Source: Takakia lepidozioides (Eukaryota; Streptophyta; Takakiopsida; Takakiales; Takakiaceae). Taken from it: 60,000 nt of DNA. The position numbers and the translations under genes are program-made. The stretch covers positions 7,690,001 to 7,750,000 of the forward strand of contig CM060731.1 of NCBI GenBank assembly GCA_030704615.1, in the 5' to 3' direction. Of the stretch, positions 21,011 through 32,368 are shown one piece after another. The notes under the pieces are model-generated. The model saw nothing but the letters and a program-made list of their open reading frames with translations, ran no database searches and had not been told where the DNA came from. Each line of letters begins with the position of its first letter. Position 1 is the first letter of the stretch.

Positions 21011-21690
21011 GTTACAATGATATCTAGGTTAGGGTTAGTTTTGGCTGGTGGCTCGATCCTGGCCCTTCATCAGATCCAGGGCTACAAGGCGGCGCCATGG
21101 GCCTTGGCTTGTGATGCCTCGCCACGCGGCGGGCCACTAAAGCTAGGGCTTTTGTATAAAGACTGCGCCTTGACACAAGGTCAGGGCAGTATACTCGGGT
21201 GTTAGTGTATATATGAGTTTGGTGTACAAGCTTTGGATGAGAGCTGCTTTGTGTCAGATCCGTGTGTTTGATCCTCCTCTCGTGCGTTGCTTGCTCTGTA
21301 AAGCCCCATACTTGCTTACGCCTGGAAATAACCCGTTTCATCCAAAATGGCGATACACATCCGTAGTATATTTTTTTGGCGTATAAAGCCGTTAATCCGT
21401 TACAATGATGTCTAGGTTAGGGTTAGTTTAGGCCGGTGGCTCGATCCTGGCCCTTCATCAGATCTAGGGCTACAAGGCAGCCCTGTGGGCTTTGGCCTAT
21501 GATGCCTCGCCACGCGGCAGGCCACCATGGTTAGGGCTTTTGTATAAAGACGGCGCCCTGACACAAGGTCAGGGCGGTGGATTCAGGTGTTAGTATATAT
21601 GTGATTTGGGTGTACAAACTTTGGATGAGAGCTCCTGTGTGTCAGATCCGCCCGCATGATCCTCCTCTCGCGCATTGCCTGCTCTTTCGC
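21011..21690. repeat. tandem duplication of a ~388-bp unit with a TATA-like core
   Basis: The sequence from GTTACAATGAT at 21011 recurs from 21399 with scattered changes. Both copies share CTAGGTTAGGGTTAG, CCTTCATCAGATC, TTTTGTATAAAGAC and GATCCTCCTCTCG. The TATAAAG box and the layout suggest LTR- or promoter-derived repeats. The retrotransposon 3' LTR ends exactly at the first base of copy one. Confidence 0.8.
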
Positions 21691-21870
21691 TTGCCCCTTT
21701 GTTGTGAAAACACGTTTCTTGAGAGGAAGGGAGTATATGCTTCAGGCTCGTTTTGAGGCTTCACAGTTTTTTCCGCTCGCCCCTTTGTTGTGAAACCTTG
21801 CTTCTTGGGAGGAAATGAGTATATGCTTCCGGCTTGTTTTAGAAGCTTCACCGGGGCGCCATAAAGTGCA
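21691..21870. repeat. tandem duplication of a ~85-bp unit
   Basis: CGCTTGCCCCTTTGTTGTGAAA at about 21688 recurs as CGCTCGCCCCTTTGTTGTGAAA near 21776. Each is followed by TTCTTG-GAGGAA-GAGTATATGCTTC. Nothing coding is seen. Confidence 0.75.
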
Positions 21871-22557
21871 GCGTGTGCAAGGACATTGGGGGCTACAAAT
21901 TTCATTCGGGCAGCGCCTTCATGGGACTTCACCCGGCGAAGCGGCTGGATTAAAAAACGAGGCCTCGTTCGTTTAGGCTTTTATTCAACGTCTACAATCT
22001 CTATCCGCTGTGTAAACAATTGTCGCCCGTTGGCTTTCCCGCGTGCTGTCGTTCGTGTGCTCTCCTCTCTCTCGACTCTCGACGCATGTCTCGGTTTGTG
22101 GAGAATTCTTTGTTGTTCTGCTGTTCTAGTTCCACAAGCTCTGCGGGACCGTGTTCTTTGTAAAGTTCTAGTGCTTTCGGTTTTTCTGTATCGGCTTTTG
22201 GTGTCTCCTTGGACGGTTTTGAGGTGTGATCTGGTTGTGACAGTGCTTCCTGTTAGGAGATTACTGGGTTGGAGACAAGTATGGCGTTGAGAATCAGACC
22301 GCGAACTTCACCCCATGACGAAAATGCTGCCCACCCACTTCTACGGGGTACCTGTCTATACCATCCCTTTTGCAAATGCAGACAATGATTTTGTCTAAAA
22401 CAGAAAGTCAAATCAGCAGTGCTAGATGCTGCTGTGGTTGGCACTGCGTGCCACACGGGAGACTGTAAGAGTAGAGTGGTAGTGAATCTGAGAGGAAGAA
22501 CGACTGAGAGACTAGGAAAAAGAATCTGACCTCCTCACTTGGAAATGAGCAGCGAAG

Positions 22558-24900
22558 ATGCACGGAAATGTGGGAATGCCAGCGCCGGGAAAGGCAGGGG
22601 GGTTGAAAACGCAGCAATCCGGTTTGGCTGAGCGCAAAACGCTGTCCAACATAACGAACAAGTTGTCTTTTTCCACGGGAACCCCAAAGCCCTCTCCCAA
22701 GCCAAGCATTCCTGTCGTTAAACCATCCTCTGATTACCACACTACAAAGACAGCGCCCCCTCCATCGTCCTCCCGGAAGCCTCTTACTGCTGCCCGAATT
22801 CTTCGTAACATCACCAATGAGAAGTCCTTGTCAGGCCCTTCCTCCAACAGTGGCCAGGCAAAAGATCCCAAGCAGACAAGGCCCAAGAATACAGTAAGCC
22901 AGCGTAACCCAGGGACCAAATTCGGGCCTCCAGTGCAGCCACCACTTAGCCAGGAGATGGAGCAGAATGTGGAGAAGTGGGCAAAGGAAGGAATTGAGCA
23001 CATACATTTCTCTGGTCATGATATGGAAGCCCTGTGCGCTAAGCTTGAAGATGAAGGTATGTTCTGTTGAGGACAAGCTCCAAACTCATAAAGCATGAAA
23101 CCAGCAATAAGTTTTCGCAAACTGTATCTGCATGATCTTCACTTACTGGTCAAAATGGGCCTAAAAGGCAGGGGCCTAGAGAGCTGGCCATGGGTGGAGA
23201 TTCTTGACAGCCCTCCTGTGTCGAACTGGCTCAAGAAGAGTTCGTTTCTCATGGACTATGTAAGACTACGGAATGTCAAGGTTCCAGATGAATGAGTACA
23301 AGCCTTTTCCTCTCTCGAGCTTTTATATCTCTACTGACATGCAGTTTGACATTTGCAATCTCTTATCTAGTGAGGTAATATGGTATGCTGGCTGATATTA
23401 GCTGAAGCCTTAATTGGGGGTTTGAATCTCAGAGTTAGTAGCATATAATTGTTGTGGTTACTTGCAGAAATTGAGAGACGAGTGGCAGCAGTGATGGCAC
23501 ACCGGACAGAATCGCCTCGGCTCTGGCCTTGCCATGTGGAACATGTAGGTCTTTCTTATTGATATGTATGGATGTTGCTCAAACTGATGCCTGATCATGT
23601 TCATGTCAGAAGTGTTTCACTTTAATTTGTGATTTTCCTGCGTCAAAAGGAGGTAAGCGAGAGGAGCATAAAAGGGAGAGTAAAAGAAATTGAAGACCAA
23701 TATGATCATTGCTCTGCGTACTGTGTCCTCTCTATCACATGGTGTGAAGTTGCCACAATATCTTTGATGATGCAATCTGACTCGAGGACCTCTGGATGGT
23801 TCTAAGACATTTATGGAGCTTGAAGATGTGCTAAAGCCTGATCCATTGGAGGCATTTGATGAGAGTGGTGTTCACAAATTGTCCAGCCCAGGTTCTGTGT
23901 CTTCCCAAATCCCTTCATTCAAGATTTGGATATTTGTTAAGCCAAGTTCTGAGTTACCATCTCTGCATGTGATTGGGGAAGATTGACGGCAACAAAAACA
24001 TAGGCAGTGATAGCATTTATGTAGAACAGTAATGATTGTGCATTACACAAGCTGTAGCCTTGCGCTCACGAATGCCACCATGTATAAGCTATTTCGGTTG
24101 TGACAATCTCAGTTCAAATTTGCCACAGCCAATGTATGTGTGGATTGAGTGTTACATTAGTTGGTATAGAAATAAAATGTGACATTGAGTGCTGAGGTGG
24201 ACATATTGCAGCTTATTGTACTTGTGTTTGTTGTGAATTGTGAGAGTGCGTACTTTGGTAAGTACTTGTACCAGTACTGCAGGCAGAGAGAGATTCAATT
24301 GAAAAATCATTGCCCTGCTGAAATGGTGCCCATGCCATATTTGTCCTACCACTGGCTGGCATTAACTGTTGGGCCTCATGTTGCAGAGATCCAAACTTGG
24401 GAGAAAGAGAAAGTCATTGCCGATGAATCTTCTATGGCCTCCAGTTGCCTGATCAATGAGCTTCCAAGCATCCCCGAAGACTGGCACCTGGTTCGGGATT
24501 TTGCACAGGAAGGTGACTCCGCTGTTTTGTGAATCTTGGTCCCTCTGCACCTGGAGATCTGTCTTCAATCCTCCCACTTCTTTGTGTGCTGCAGCTCTCT
24601 AATGATGAGCTGACGAGCATCCCCCAAGATAAACTCGTGGAAGGCACCTTCAGTAGGAAATTTCAGTGGCTATTGACTCATGGCTTTACTTGATGGGTCT
24701 GGACTACGCAGGCGCATGCGGGACATGCCTGAGCTCCACAAGCACAATGAAGATGGGCATAGAGAGGTGCTAAAGGAAAAGTTTGGGAAGGCCTTGAAGG
24801 AAATTGTCCAGGTTGATAAGCAGGAGCTGGGTGCCACTGTTGCGGTATACATGCCCCTTCACCCTCCTTTTCTGACAGTCTATGTGGGAGATTAACATTC
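22558..24900 (+). CDS. probable PATRONUS/securin-like cell-cycle protein; 3' exons unresolved
   Basis: Exon 1 runs from ATG 22558 to a donor near 23056 (GAAG|GTATGT). It encodes a basic, Ser/Pro-rich protein with a destruction-box pattern RxxLxxxxN (R26-N34, RKTLSNITN), a second RKPL motif at 73-76 and a conserved block WAKEGIEHIHFSGHDMEAL (141-159). Exon 2, 23468-23544, joins in phase (EIERRVAAVM) and ends at GTAGGT. In plants this combination is typical of PATRONUS proteins, which protect sister-chromatid cohesion and are removed by the APC/C. Possible later exons are near 23783-23890, 24389-24511 and 24714-24844, all protein-like, but their phases were not reconciled. An in-frame stop follows soon after exon 2. 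Family assignment is from motif memory. Confidence 0.5.
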
Positions 24901-27430
24901 CCATTCAGGTGTACTTACCGGACAGTAGGATGGTCTTTCCCTGATTGCCTGAATTGGAATAGAAGGACAAGAAGGCCTTATTCTTGTCTTATATTGTGAC
25001 TGTTGGTGAGGAGGAGAACATGATCATAGTTCCCAAAGTCACATGAAACCTAGAGATAATGAGATAATTTGTCAAACTCAGGGCATGAGAGGAGGCCTGG
25101 TTGAGTAAGAGATGTGGGGCCAGTGTCTGCTTGGCATAGTGTACTGAAATAGATCATGTATCCAGTATGATAGGAGGAAAGATACAGAGATTGTGGATGC
25201 TGGGGATGTGCTTGTTTAAAATAAAAATGAGATGGTGTTGGATTGGTGCAGGCTGACAGCAGGAGAAATCAATTTGTTAACTTGCAATTGCATAAAAACC
25301 AAAATGGAAGACTCTATCCAACTCAAGCTTCATCAAACTTGGGGAAATGGCAACTGAGGCTGGAATTGGAAGCCCAGTATTAAAAAAGTCTGCCAAATGT
25401 CTTCAGATGTCAAGAACCTACTATAAATGAGATTAGGGTGTGGGGTAACCTACACAATGCTTCCACAAAGCTGGTTACCTGCAGGGCCATGGCCATTCCC
25501 AGCATTGAAAAGCTTTCAACTTCTTTTCAATGGGTTTCTTGAAGTCTATATTTTTCTCTCTCTCGTGGAACTTTCTTTTGGCCTATACGCTATTTGGGCC
25601 TCTTATGGATATTAAGCAACTGTCTCCTACCTTCTTGTCCCTCCTGCAGCTCTCAATATCCTCCTTCAGTCTCCTTCATGTCTTGGCCCTACAGTGTGCC
25701 TCCCCTTTCCTTTAGAAAAGAGAGCAAGTATGGGGATGGCGTTCTCTTGGAAACTGAATGACCCATGCCAGTAGCATGTCTGAAATTTGCCAACTGCAGC
25801 TGAAGAATGTGTGTAGAGTATGTGAGTGGAGTGGGTTAGATGTGCAATTTCAGTTAAACTCACCTTGTCGTTAGTTTTACTTCGGGTGGTTGACTTAGAA
25901 GCTCGACAGCTACTTTCTATTAATCAGGCCACACTGTATAGATACTGCAGAAATCTAATAGAGACTTCTCGCCATAGAAACTGACTGTTAAAGATTCCCA
26001 TGTATTTCTTTCTAACACTTGATACCAAGTGCCTGGAAACAGAACCAGCACAGAACATTGGAGAGGATGAGGATCCACTCCTGCGTTTTGGAGCTCATTT
26101 TCAAGTTCATCTATGGCAATTTCCATGTCCTGTTCAAGCTTGTTTTCAAGACAAATCTAGTGTTTGCAACGATAATTCATGTGAATCATTCCTGATTTGT
26201 CTAAAACACTCGGGGAATCGAATTTCCATGCTTGAAGAACCCAAGAAGCTGAAGGAAGCTCTTGGCTGTATAGTTGATGATATCAACCCCAGGACAGAGT
26301 GAGAATCACTTGTGATGGCAAACCAAGTCCAAGAGAATGACCTCTTTTCCGAGCACTCCGCGGTCATCATCGAACCTATCATTCATCTCTACCCTTCATG
26401 CATCCAGTTCCCTGCTACGACGTTTCACGTGAAAGATGGACGACAGGCCGTCCGAACACGACGAAATCCTTTCGCTGAAGTAGAGAATGCAATGGTCGGA
26501 CCCCACTGTGTGCCTGCTTCACCGTTACTCTTCTAACGGCCAACCGCCTGCCCCCCTCTTTCTCCCACAAACAAGGCTCTTCCTCTCCATTTCTTGACAA
26601 TCAATTGCTCACATCTGCTCTGCGGAGCCTCATCTTTGCCTAGTAAATCTCATATGCAGGATGAAAGTGGAGTTTCACAAAATGACTAGGACCGCCTGTG
26701 GAGGCGTGAAGTCATGCAATACATAGATAGTGAAGGTTAAGATCACGTACTGCACCGCAGCACTTGCAGTTGTAGTTAGAAACCTGATTTCTGTCTCCCT
26801 TTTATGGATAAAGGTGATGACAGTCCCATCAGGGTGCCTACTGATAGTTGATGTAGTTCTCAGGGAATTTTGGGGTGCATTGTACTTGGGGAGGGGCTGG
26901 CCAAGTTTGTAACTACTGTATACTCCATGTCCAAACTCAACAGAAAAGTAAATACAGGGCAGGCAGAAGAGAGAGAGAATATGCTTGCACTAACCCGTTG
27001 ACACAAAGTAAAACCAAGTGTGGACATAAGCATCTCTTGTTCTTTCAAAACTGATATTTGGCATTCGCCACCAGTATTGAAGCTGTGCAAACGGGGACGG
27101 ACCAACTACGTTGAGCTCTTGAAACTGAAGGCCGAGAAAGTCTCCTGCATACCTGATCTGGTCATCACAGGCAAAAAGCCTCAATTAAACAAGAGGGCGG
27201 AACGGGTGGACTAAGTTCCCACGATGTTCCGGCTGTGTGCAAGAAAAGTAACTCCACTCAAGCTTCCCTCTCTCTGGACCTTCCTTTCTCAAGAAGCTCT
27301 GTTGTTCATATTGGCAAAGACAATCATTGCCAGTTTGATAAAGAGAAAAAATCGTCTGAGGAAATTAGATCCCATCTGAGATTTGTTTGATGTAGGGAGA
27401 GGAGAAACTATCTTCTGTGAAGAAAGTTGG
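24901..27430. other. no convincing gene
   Basis: Short frames only. A coiled-coil-like - strand stretch (LEQDMEIAIDELENELQN, near 26090-26145) and one near 27060-27184 could be isolated exons of an unknown - strand gene, but no splice chain was found. Confidence 0.35.
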
Positions 27431-28229
27431 ATTCTAGGCTAGTCTTTGGCTGACATGACAGATGAGTGCTTTTGGAGGCTGTGGGGTTCCCCACTGATTA
27501 GGAGCCACTTTAGATTTGCAATGCCAATCATGGGTTTCCTGGTGGTCAAAGGATCCTCTTTTCTTTATTCCAATTGGGGGAGCGGCTGAGGGGGCAACAC
27601 GGATGGGGTTCGTGGCGACCGGCGGAGGGGATCGGCAAGAGGGCAGCGCGAGCATGGGAGCAGTGGCGGCAGGACTGGGGAGCAGGGCACAATGACATGA
27701 TAGAGAAGCACGGAGGAAGGAATCCATGAACAGAAAGTCGGAGCGGCGACGAGGGGAGCACGGTGAAAAGAGCGACAACTTCTGGACCTCTTGGCGTCGG
27801 AGCGCATTGTCAATGAAAAGCACGACGACTCTTCCGGACGTTACAGTAGGCTCGACCTCATTTGGCAGAGATGGAGAGCCTACTAGAGATGGAGAGCCTA
27901 CTGTGACATCCCGAAGACTACCTGCGCTTTTCGCACATGGGTGGACATCGCACTCTAGGGCCCGGAAGTGATCGCAGATCACACAAATAACAAAAGGCAA
28001 TCCAGCAGGGCCGATATTAAATAAAGCGCAAACTCAAAACTTCGACATAGTAGTAGCATAATACCAGAACAAATGGGACAGGACACATTCATTGCTGGAG
28101 AAAACCCATCCGTGAACACCCGGGATTGGAGCTTGGCGCAAGAAGGCCGATGTTGCAAGGCAGCCAAACAAAACAAAATATCTATGAAAACTGAGAAGAC
28201 CATACATACATATATATAGTGCGATGAAC
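27431..28229. other. no gene; possible LTR fragment
   Basis: A small tandem repeat (GATGGAGAGCCTACT) occurs twice at 27869-27901. TGTGACATCCCGAAGAC at 27901 resembles the start of plant Ty3 LTRs, but no partner LTR was found. Confidence 0.25.
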
Positions 28230-28743
28230 GGTGACGATAGAGCCACGTGTCTCTGAGAGCGGGAAAAACTCACGGGCAGCGGGGAAAACCCTCACAGAGC
28301 GGGAGCAGAGCGGGGCCGGGCATCGGGGGAGCGCGCTGAAAGGGAGCGGGTTACCGGCGAGGGAAGGGAGCGAGGGAGCGGGGACGACGGAGGGGTACGT
28401 GGGAGCGGAGGGAGGGACGACGCAAGCGAGTGGGGGAGCGGCGAAGCGGGGGAGCGGGAGGTGGAGGAGGCCGGGGAGTAGTGAAGCGGCGCGGGGGGAT
28501 TGCGCCGTTCAAGGGAGGGGGGATCGATGGCGGGGGAGGGGAGGTGCGGTGGATTGCGCCGTTCACAGGAGGGGACTGTTCAAAGGAGGGGAAATAGATG
28601 GTGGGGGTGGGCCGGGCTGGGGGATTGGTTGGGAGCAGATCGGTTGGGATCGCTCCATTCGAGGGAGGGGGGATCAAAGGGGGGTGGGTTTTCTTTGCCA
28701 CGCGGGGGGTGGGGGGCATTTGGCTCCCCCCTCCAATGAGGGG
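28230..28743. other. purine-rich, G-rich low-complexity tract
   Basis: About 450 bp dominated by GGGAGCG and GGGGG runs on the + strand. The long open frames on both strands are low-complexity shadows. It ends at the target duplication of the hAT MITE. Confidence 0.6.
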
Positions 28744-29031
28744 CAGTGTTTTTTTTCTTGGCGAAAATTCGCCAAATGGCGACCTCAAAAAAATTAAAAT
28801 GGAATATTCTGTCGTAAACTCCCAATTTTTTCATGGATGAAATTGCCAAACTTCTACAAAGATAAAATAATAATGGAAGAATTTGCCAATTATGGATGAT
28901 ATAAATGGATGAAAGTACATAAGAGGATGATTCTATCCGAATTCCAATGGATGAACAGAATATATAGCTATTTCTTGTAAAACTGAATAGCCACTCCGTG
29001 CTATTTTTCAAATTTAAGAAAAAAATCACTG
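28744..29031 (+). mobile_element. hAT-type MITE, copy 1, 288 bp
   Basis: Ends are CAGTGTTTTTTTTCTT on the left and the reverse complement of CAGTGATTTTTTTCTT on the right. A perfect 8-bp target duplication, ATGAGGGG, flanks it (28736-28743 and 29032-29039); 8 bp is the hAT size. The interior begins with GGCGAAAATTCGCC and has repeated ATGGATGA motifs. It is about 60-70% A+T and non-coding. Confidence 0.95.
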
Positions 29032-29279
29032 ATGAGGGGCCGTTCCTGGCTGTACCTTGCGGCCGTACCTGTCAGCTCAAGGGTGCGCCAAGCCACATAG
29101 ATATTGGGACCCATGGACCCACCCGGGGCCCTCACGTTTCAAAGGGTGATTCCCTCTTGGGGCAGGTGGGAGATCTTGGAGTGCCCATGGGCCTTACTCC
29201 TTCTCCCAACAAAACTCCTTCACAAATATCACTGGGTTCAGTCCAAAGGAGATGCATGAAGCAAGTGGTCCCCTCTAAC

Positions 29280-29508
29280 CCTTTTATTTATTTTTTATTT
29301 ATTTTTTAAAGGGAAACACCTGGGAGCGACAGCTCACAAATCAGGCCCCTTAGTAGTGAGAGGAGAAAATAACCTCGTTCATTTATGTTCCATAGAGGCG
29401 AATGAGTGGGACACCGCCCAAGAACCATACCACACCCGTCAGTAGAAAGATTTGACCCCAGAATCATCTAGGTGGCACTCAGTGCACTTAACCATCTGAG
29501 CTACTGAC
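29280..29508 (-). mobile_element. tRNA-derived SINE
   Basis: On the - strand the head starts GTCAGTAGCTCAGATGGTTA (A-box-like) at 29508, followed 35 bases on by TGGGGTCAAATC (B-box-like). The body ends GGTGTTTCCCTTT and an A/T-rich tail of AAATAAATA repeats at 29280. This is the classic build of a pol III SINE moved by LINE machinery. No clear target duplication was found. A short piece of its 3' body recurs at 53290. Confidence 0.7.
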
Positions 29509-30248
29509 AATTATCAAAATTGTATTGGGAGGCGCAACAGACTTGGATCACGTTGTCCAGCCACCGACATACTCAGTTTAGGACATGTGGATGAATCCCG
29601 TTTTCTCAATCGTAGGACGCATAGTTATCATCCATCCAGTTTCACAGTGTGCAGCGTGATTCGTGGATGAGTCAGCAGCGCCCCAGAGGTCAGTAGGTTG
29701 TCATCCATCCATCCACAGTTATCTGTGATTACTCATTACTGTGCGTGCTCAGGACAGGCAGGCGGTACACCCACACATGACTGTGCGGCTGTGCGATTTA
29801 TGGCCACACAAATCCTGCCTCGTTACATCTTAGGTTTTCTGTTGTTCATTCATTGCCGTCCTAGGTTTTCGTCTTCAGGGCCGGGCCCGGTTTTGTCAAT
29901 TTCTTATTTTTTATTTGTTCTTTTCAAATTTTTCCTTCTTTTTGTTAGGTGGGTTTCTCTTCTGAAGTTGGTCTACATTTTCTTTGTCAAAAACTTGCGA
30001 GCAATCCAACCCTGATTTCATATTTTGGCCCCTTCTGCGGAGGATGAGTAACAGTCTGCCAGGCCGGTAACGGTCACAGTCCCTGTAGCTCAACAACTGT
30101 CACAAACTGACGCTTCTTAGCAACGGCTGTTAGCAGGGTCTTGGAGCTGCAAATAGCAAAAAAGCCTGGAACGCTCAGACTGCCACCTCGCAACTTTATA
30201 TGCGGGGAGCCAGTGGAGTTATAACTTGGTTGAGGTTGTCCTGATAAG
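29509..30248. other. no gene seen
   Basis: Non-coding, with pyrimidine-rich stretches near 29900-29945. Confidence 0.4.
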
Positions 30249-30600
30249 ATAAGACTCCGGCTGCTGTAACTTAGAGCCACTCCACCATAACGGGCTCTGA
30301 CCCCTTTGGAGGGGTCTGGGTGGGCCTTATGGCCCTATCCCTTCTCTTGTCCGGAGTGGATGTCGAGAGAATTTTTCAGTGTGCCACCGTCCGTGTTGTG
30401 TATCTCGCGGCAAGCTATGCTTATGCTTGTGCGGACTAGATGTTGAGAGAGAGAGAGGACTCCGGCCGAAGCTGGCAAGCTATGCTTATGCTTCTGCGGA
30501 CTAGATGTTGAGAGAGAGAGAGAGAAGACTCCGGCCGAAGCTGGTGTAACTAAAAGCCACTTCACCTTGCGGCTACTGCCCCTTTTCAGGGGTGGGCCCT
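30249..30600. repeat. tandem and dispersed short repeats with GA runs
   Basis: A unit of about 73 bp (GGCAAGCTATGCTTATGCTT, then GCGGACTAGATGTTGAGAGA, GACTCCGGCCGAAGCTGG) occurs twice at 30404-30545. The flanking block with GACTCCGGC...GTAACT-AGCCAC is present at both 30250 and 30530. Confidence 0.75.
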
Positions 30601-32368
30601 ATTGATGTAGTACTTGTGTGACGATGCCCGTAAAAAGGGGCATCGCCTCTACCTGGATCAAAGGAAAATTGCAGTGTTGGGCTGTTCTTGTGTTTTTGAA
30701 GCAACCTTTGGTTCTAGTACCCGTTACTAAGGATGAATAATTTGAGTTCCGGTTCCAGTTACGGTTTCATCCGTGTTCCTTCGTTCGCGTTTCGTTTGCG
30801 TTCTTTGAACATGGGGACAGTTAGCCTAGTTGCAGGGAAAAACCACAGATCAGGTTCCGATTTCATAATAAATTAATAATAAAAAACAATTCTTCTTTTG
30901 AATAGTAGTAAACTGAAGCCATGATGACGCCTGTCCCTTTCTCTTTAAGGAAAAAAAAGAAAAAGAAAAAGAAGTCATAGTGCCATGATCATTGCTTGAA
31001 AATGATCGACACGAAGGAATCAAAGTGAGGGAGTGAGATAAAATCTCTTAAATTCTCAAGTTTGGGGGTCTCCATAATAGAGGGGGGGAAAAAATGTAGC
31101 CCGGCTTCGCAGGCTTTAAACTTTAATAAACACAAAATACATTTATAGTTAGTTTTTGCCAGTCTTGGTGATGTCATTGCCACTTTTAGTTAGACCGCAC
31201 GAGCCACCATCAATTCTCCTAAACCCTCCCAGATAAAGACTGGCTATAAAGGATTTTCCGTGGGGCCCAGTTGTTTTGCCACTATCTCAAGAATCTGCCC
31301 CAAGATTCTGCCCGCAACAAATCTCTATGTTTTTAGCCGGTTGCCAGTTACCGGTACCGGGACTGGGATTGTCGGGTCCGTTGGCTTCTCGGTGACCACC
31401 TTTCCTGTAAGAAAAATCTAAATTAAAAACGTTTTTGGATATTCTATTGAGTTTGTGGGCTTCTGTTAAATTACATAAATATATAAAAGAGTAAAACAAA
31501 AAGGTGGTGTAGGCTGCCCGGGAGGGGGTTGCTTGGGGGGGGGGTACCGACAAGGGCGGGCAGGGTGACAGAGCCTTTTGCACTTTCGGGCAGCACTGCA
31601 GTTTCGCCACTGCAATATTCCTGACAGATCTGCTGTATAGCCAGCCTGGTGCCCCTCATATACGCCGCGTTCCCAATACCTGCGAACGTGGTTCAAAACT
31701 TTTCTGTGGATGAAAACGTCATGGCCATTGGTCGGTGGCTATCAAAATTGGATGAATGCAGGCATGCATGCATGGCAGAGCATACATAAGGGGGGGCATG
31801 TCAGTCGTCTCTCTCCGCATTTGGATGGTCTGCGAGCAGCGCTGTGAGCGAGCGTGCAGAACATGTCTGGATCGCTCTTGATGGCCCCCAACGTCTCTCT
31901 CGCTGCCATCATGGCGGCAGGTCTTCAGTTCTTTGAGTTTCTTTGAAAGAATTTGAGTTGGGTTGCAGAGGTCTGTCAGATTTTCTCTCTCCTGTGTTGT
32001 CGCTTCTCGCATTACTGCCCTGACGTTGTTGCTCAACGTCTCCTTGCTGGTGGCGTAGTCACACTTCTTGCCAGTTCTGGAGTCCGTCAAGATCTTTCGA
32101 TGGTGTGTAGATGAGAGAAGAGAGAAGGGGAGGAGATAAGTGGGGACGTTTGTGCAGTGTACTTAGTTAGCTGGGAGGGACGACAGCTCTCCAGCTTTCT
32201 TGCAAGAAACTGTATGAGGTCGAGGGATGAGTGACGTGCCAGCAATGGGTATGGTTTGGGATTCAGGATGTTTCTCCGTACTTCGAAAGAGTAAAGACTG
32301 AATTGAAAGTTTTTTTTTTTTTTTCGAGAAAGGTAGCCTCAAGAGTGTGAGGAAGGAAAAGAGACAAA
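30601..32368. other. no gene seen; 5' flank of the ERD4-like gene
   Basis: G-runs lie near 31530-31545 and a poly-T tract at 32310-32325. A 123-residue - strand frame (31719-32090) has a protein-like first half but no partner exons, so it is not called. The last 250 bp are presumably promoter and leader of the + strand gene, without an obvious TATA box. Confidence 0.4.

Noticed and set aside
27434-28000. 188-residue - strand frame
   Set aside because: No motif, biased Ser/Pro composition, and it overlaps an LTR-like start and a small tandem repeat.
28231-28797. Long frames on both strands (188 and 145 residues)
   Set aside because: They are products of the G-rich low-complexity tract: Gly/Arg on one strand, Pro/Ser on the other.
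31719-32090. 123-residue - strand frame divergent from the ERD4-like gene
   Set aside because: Only its first half looks protein-like, there are no partner exons or domains, and the frame ends in low-quality sequence.
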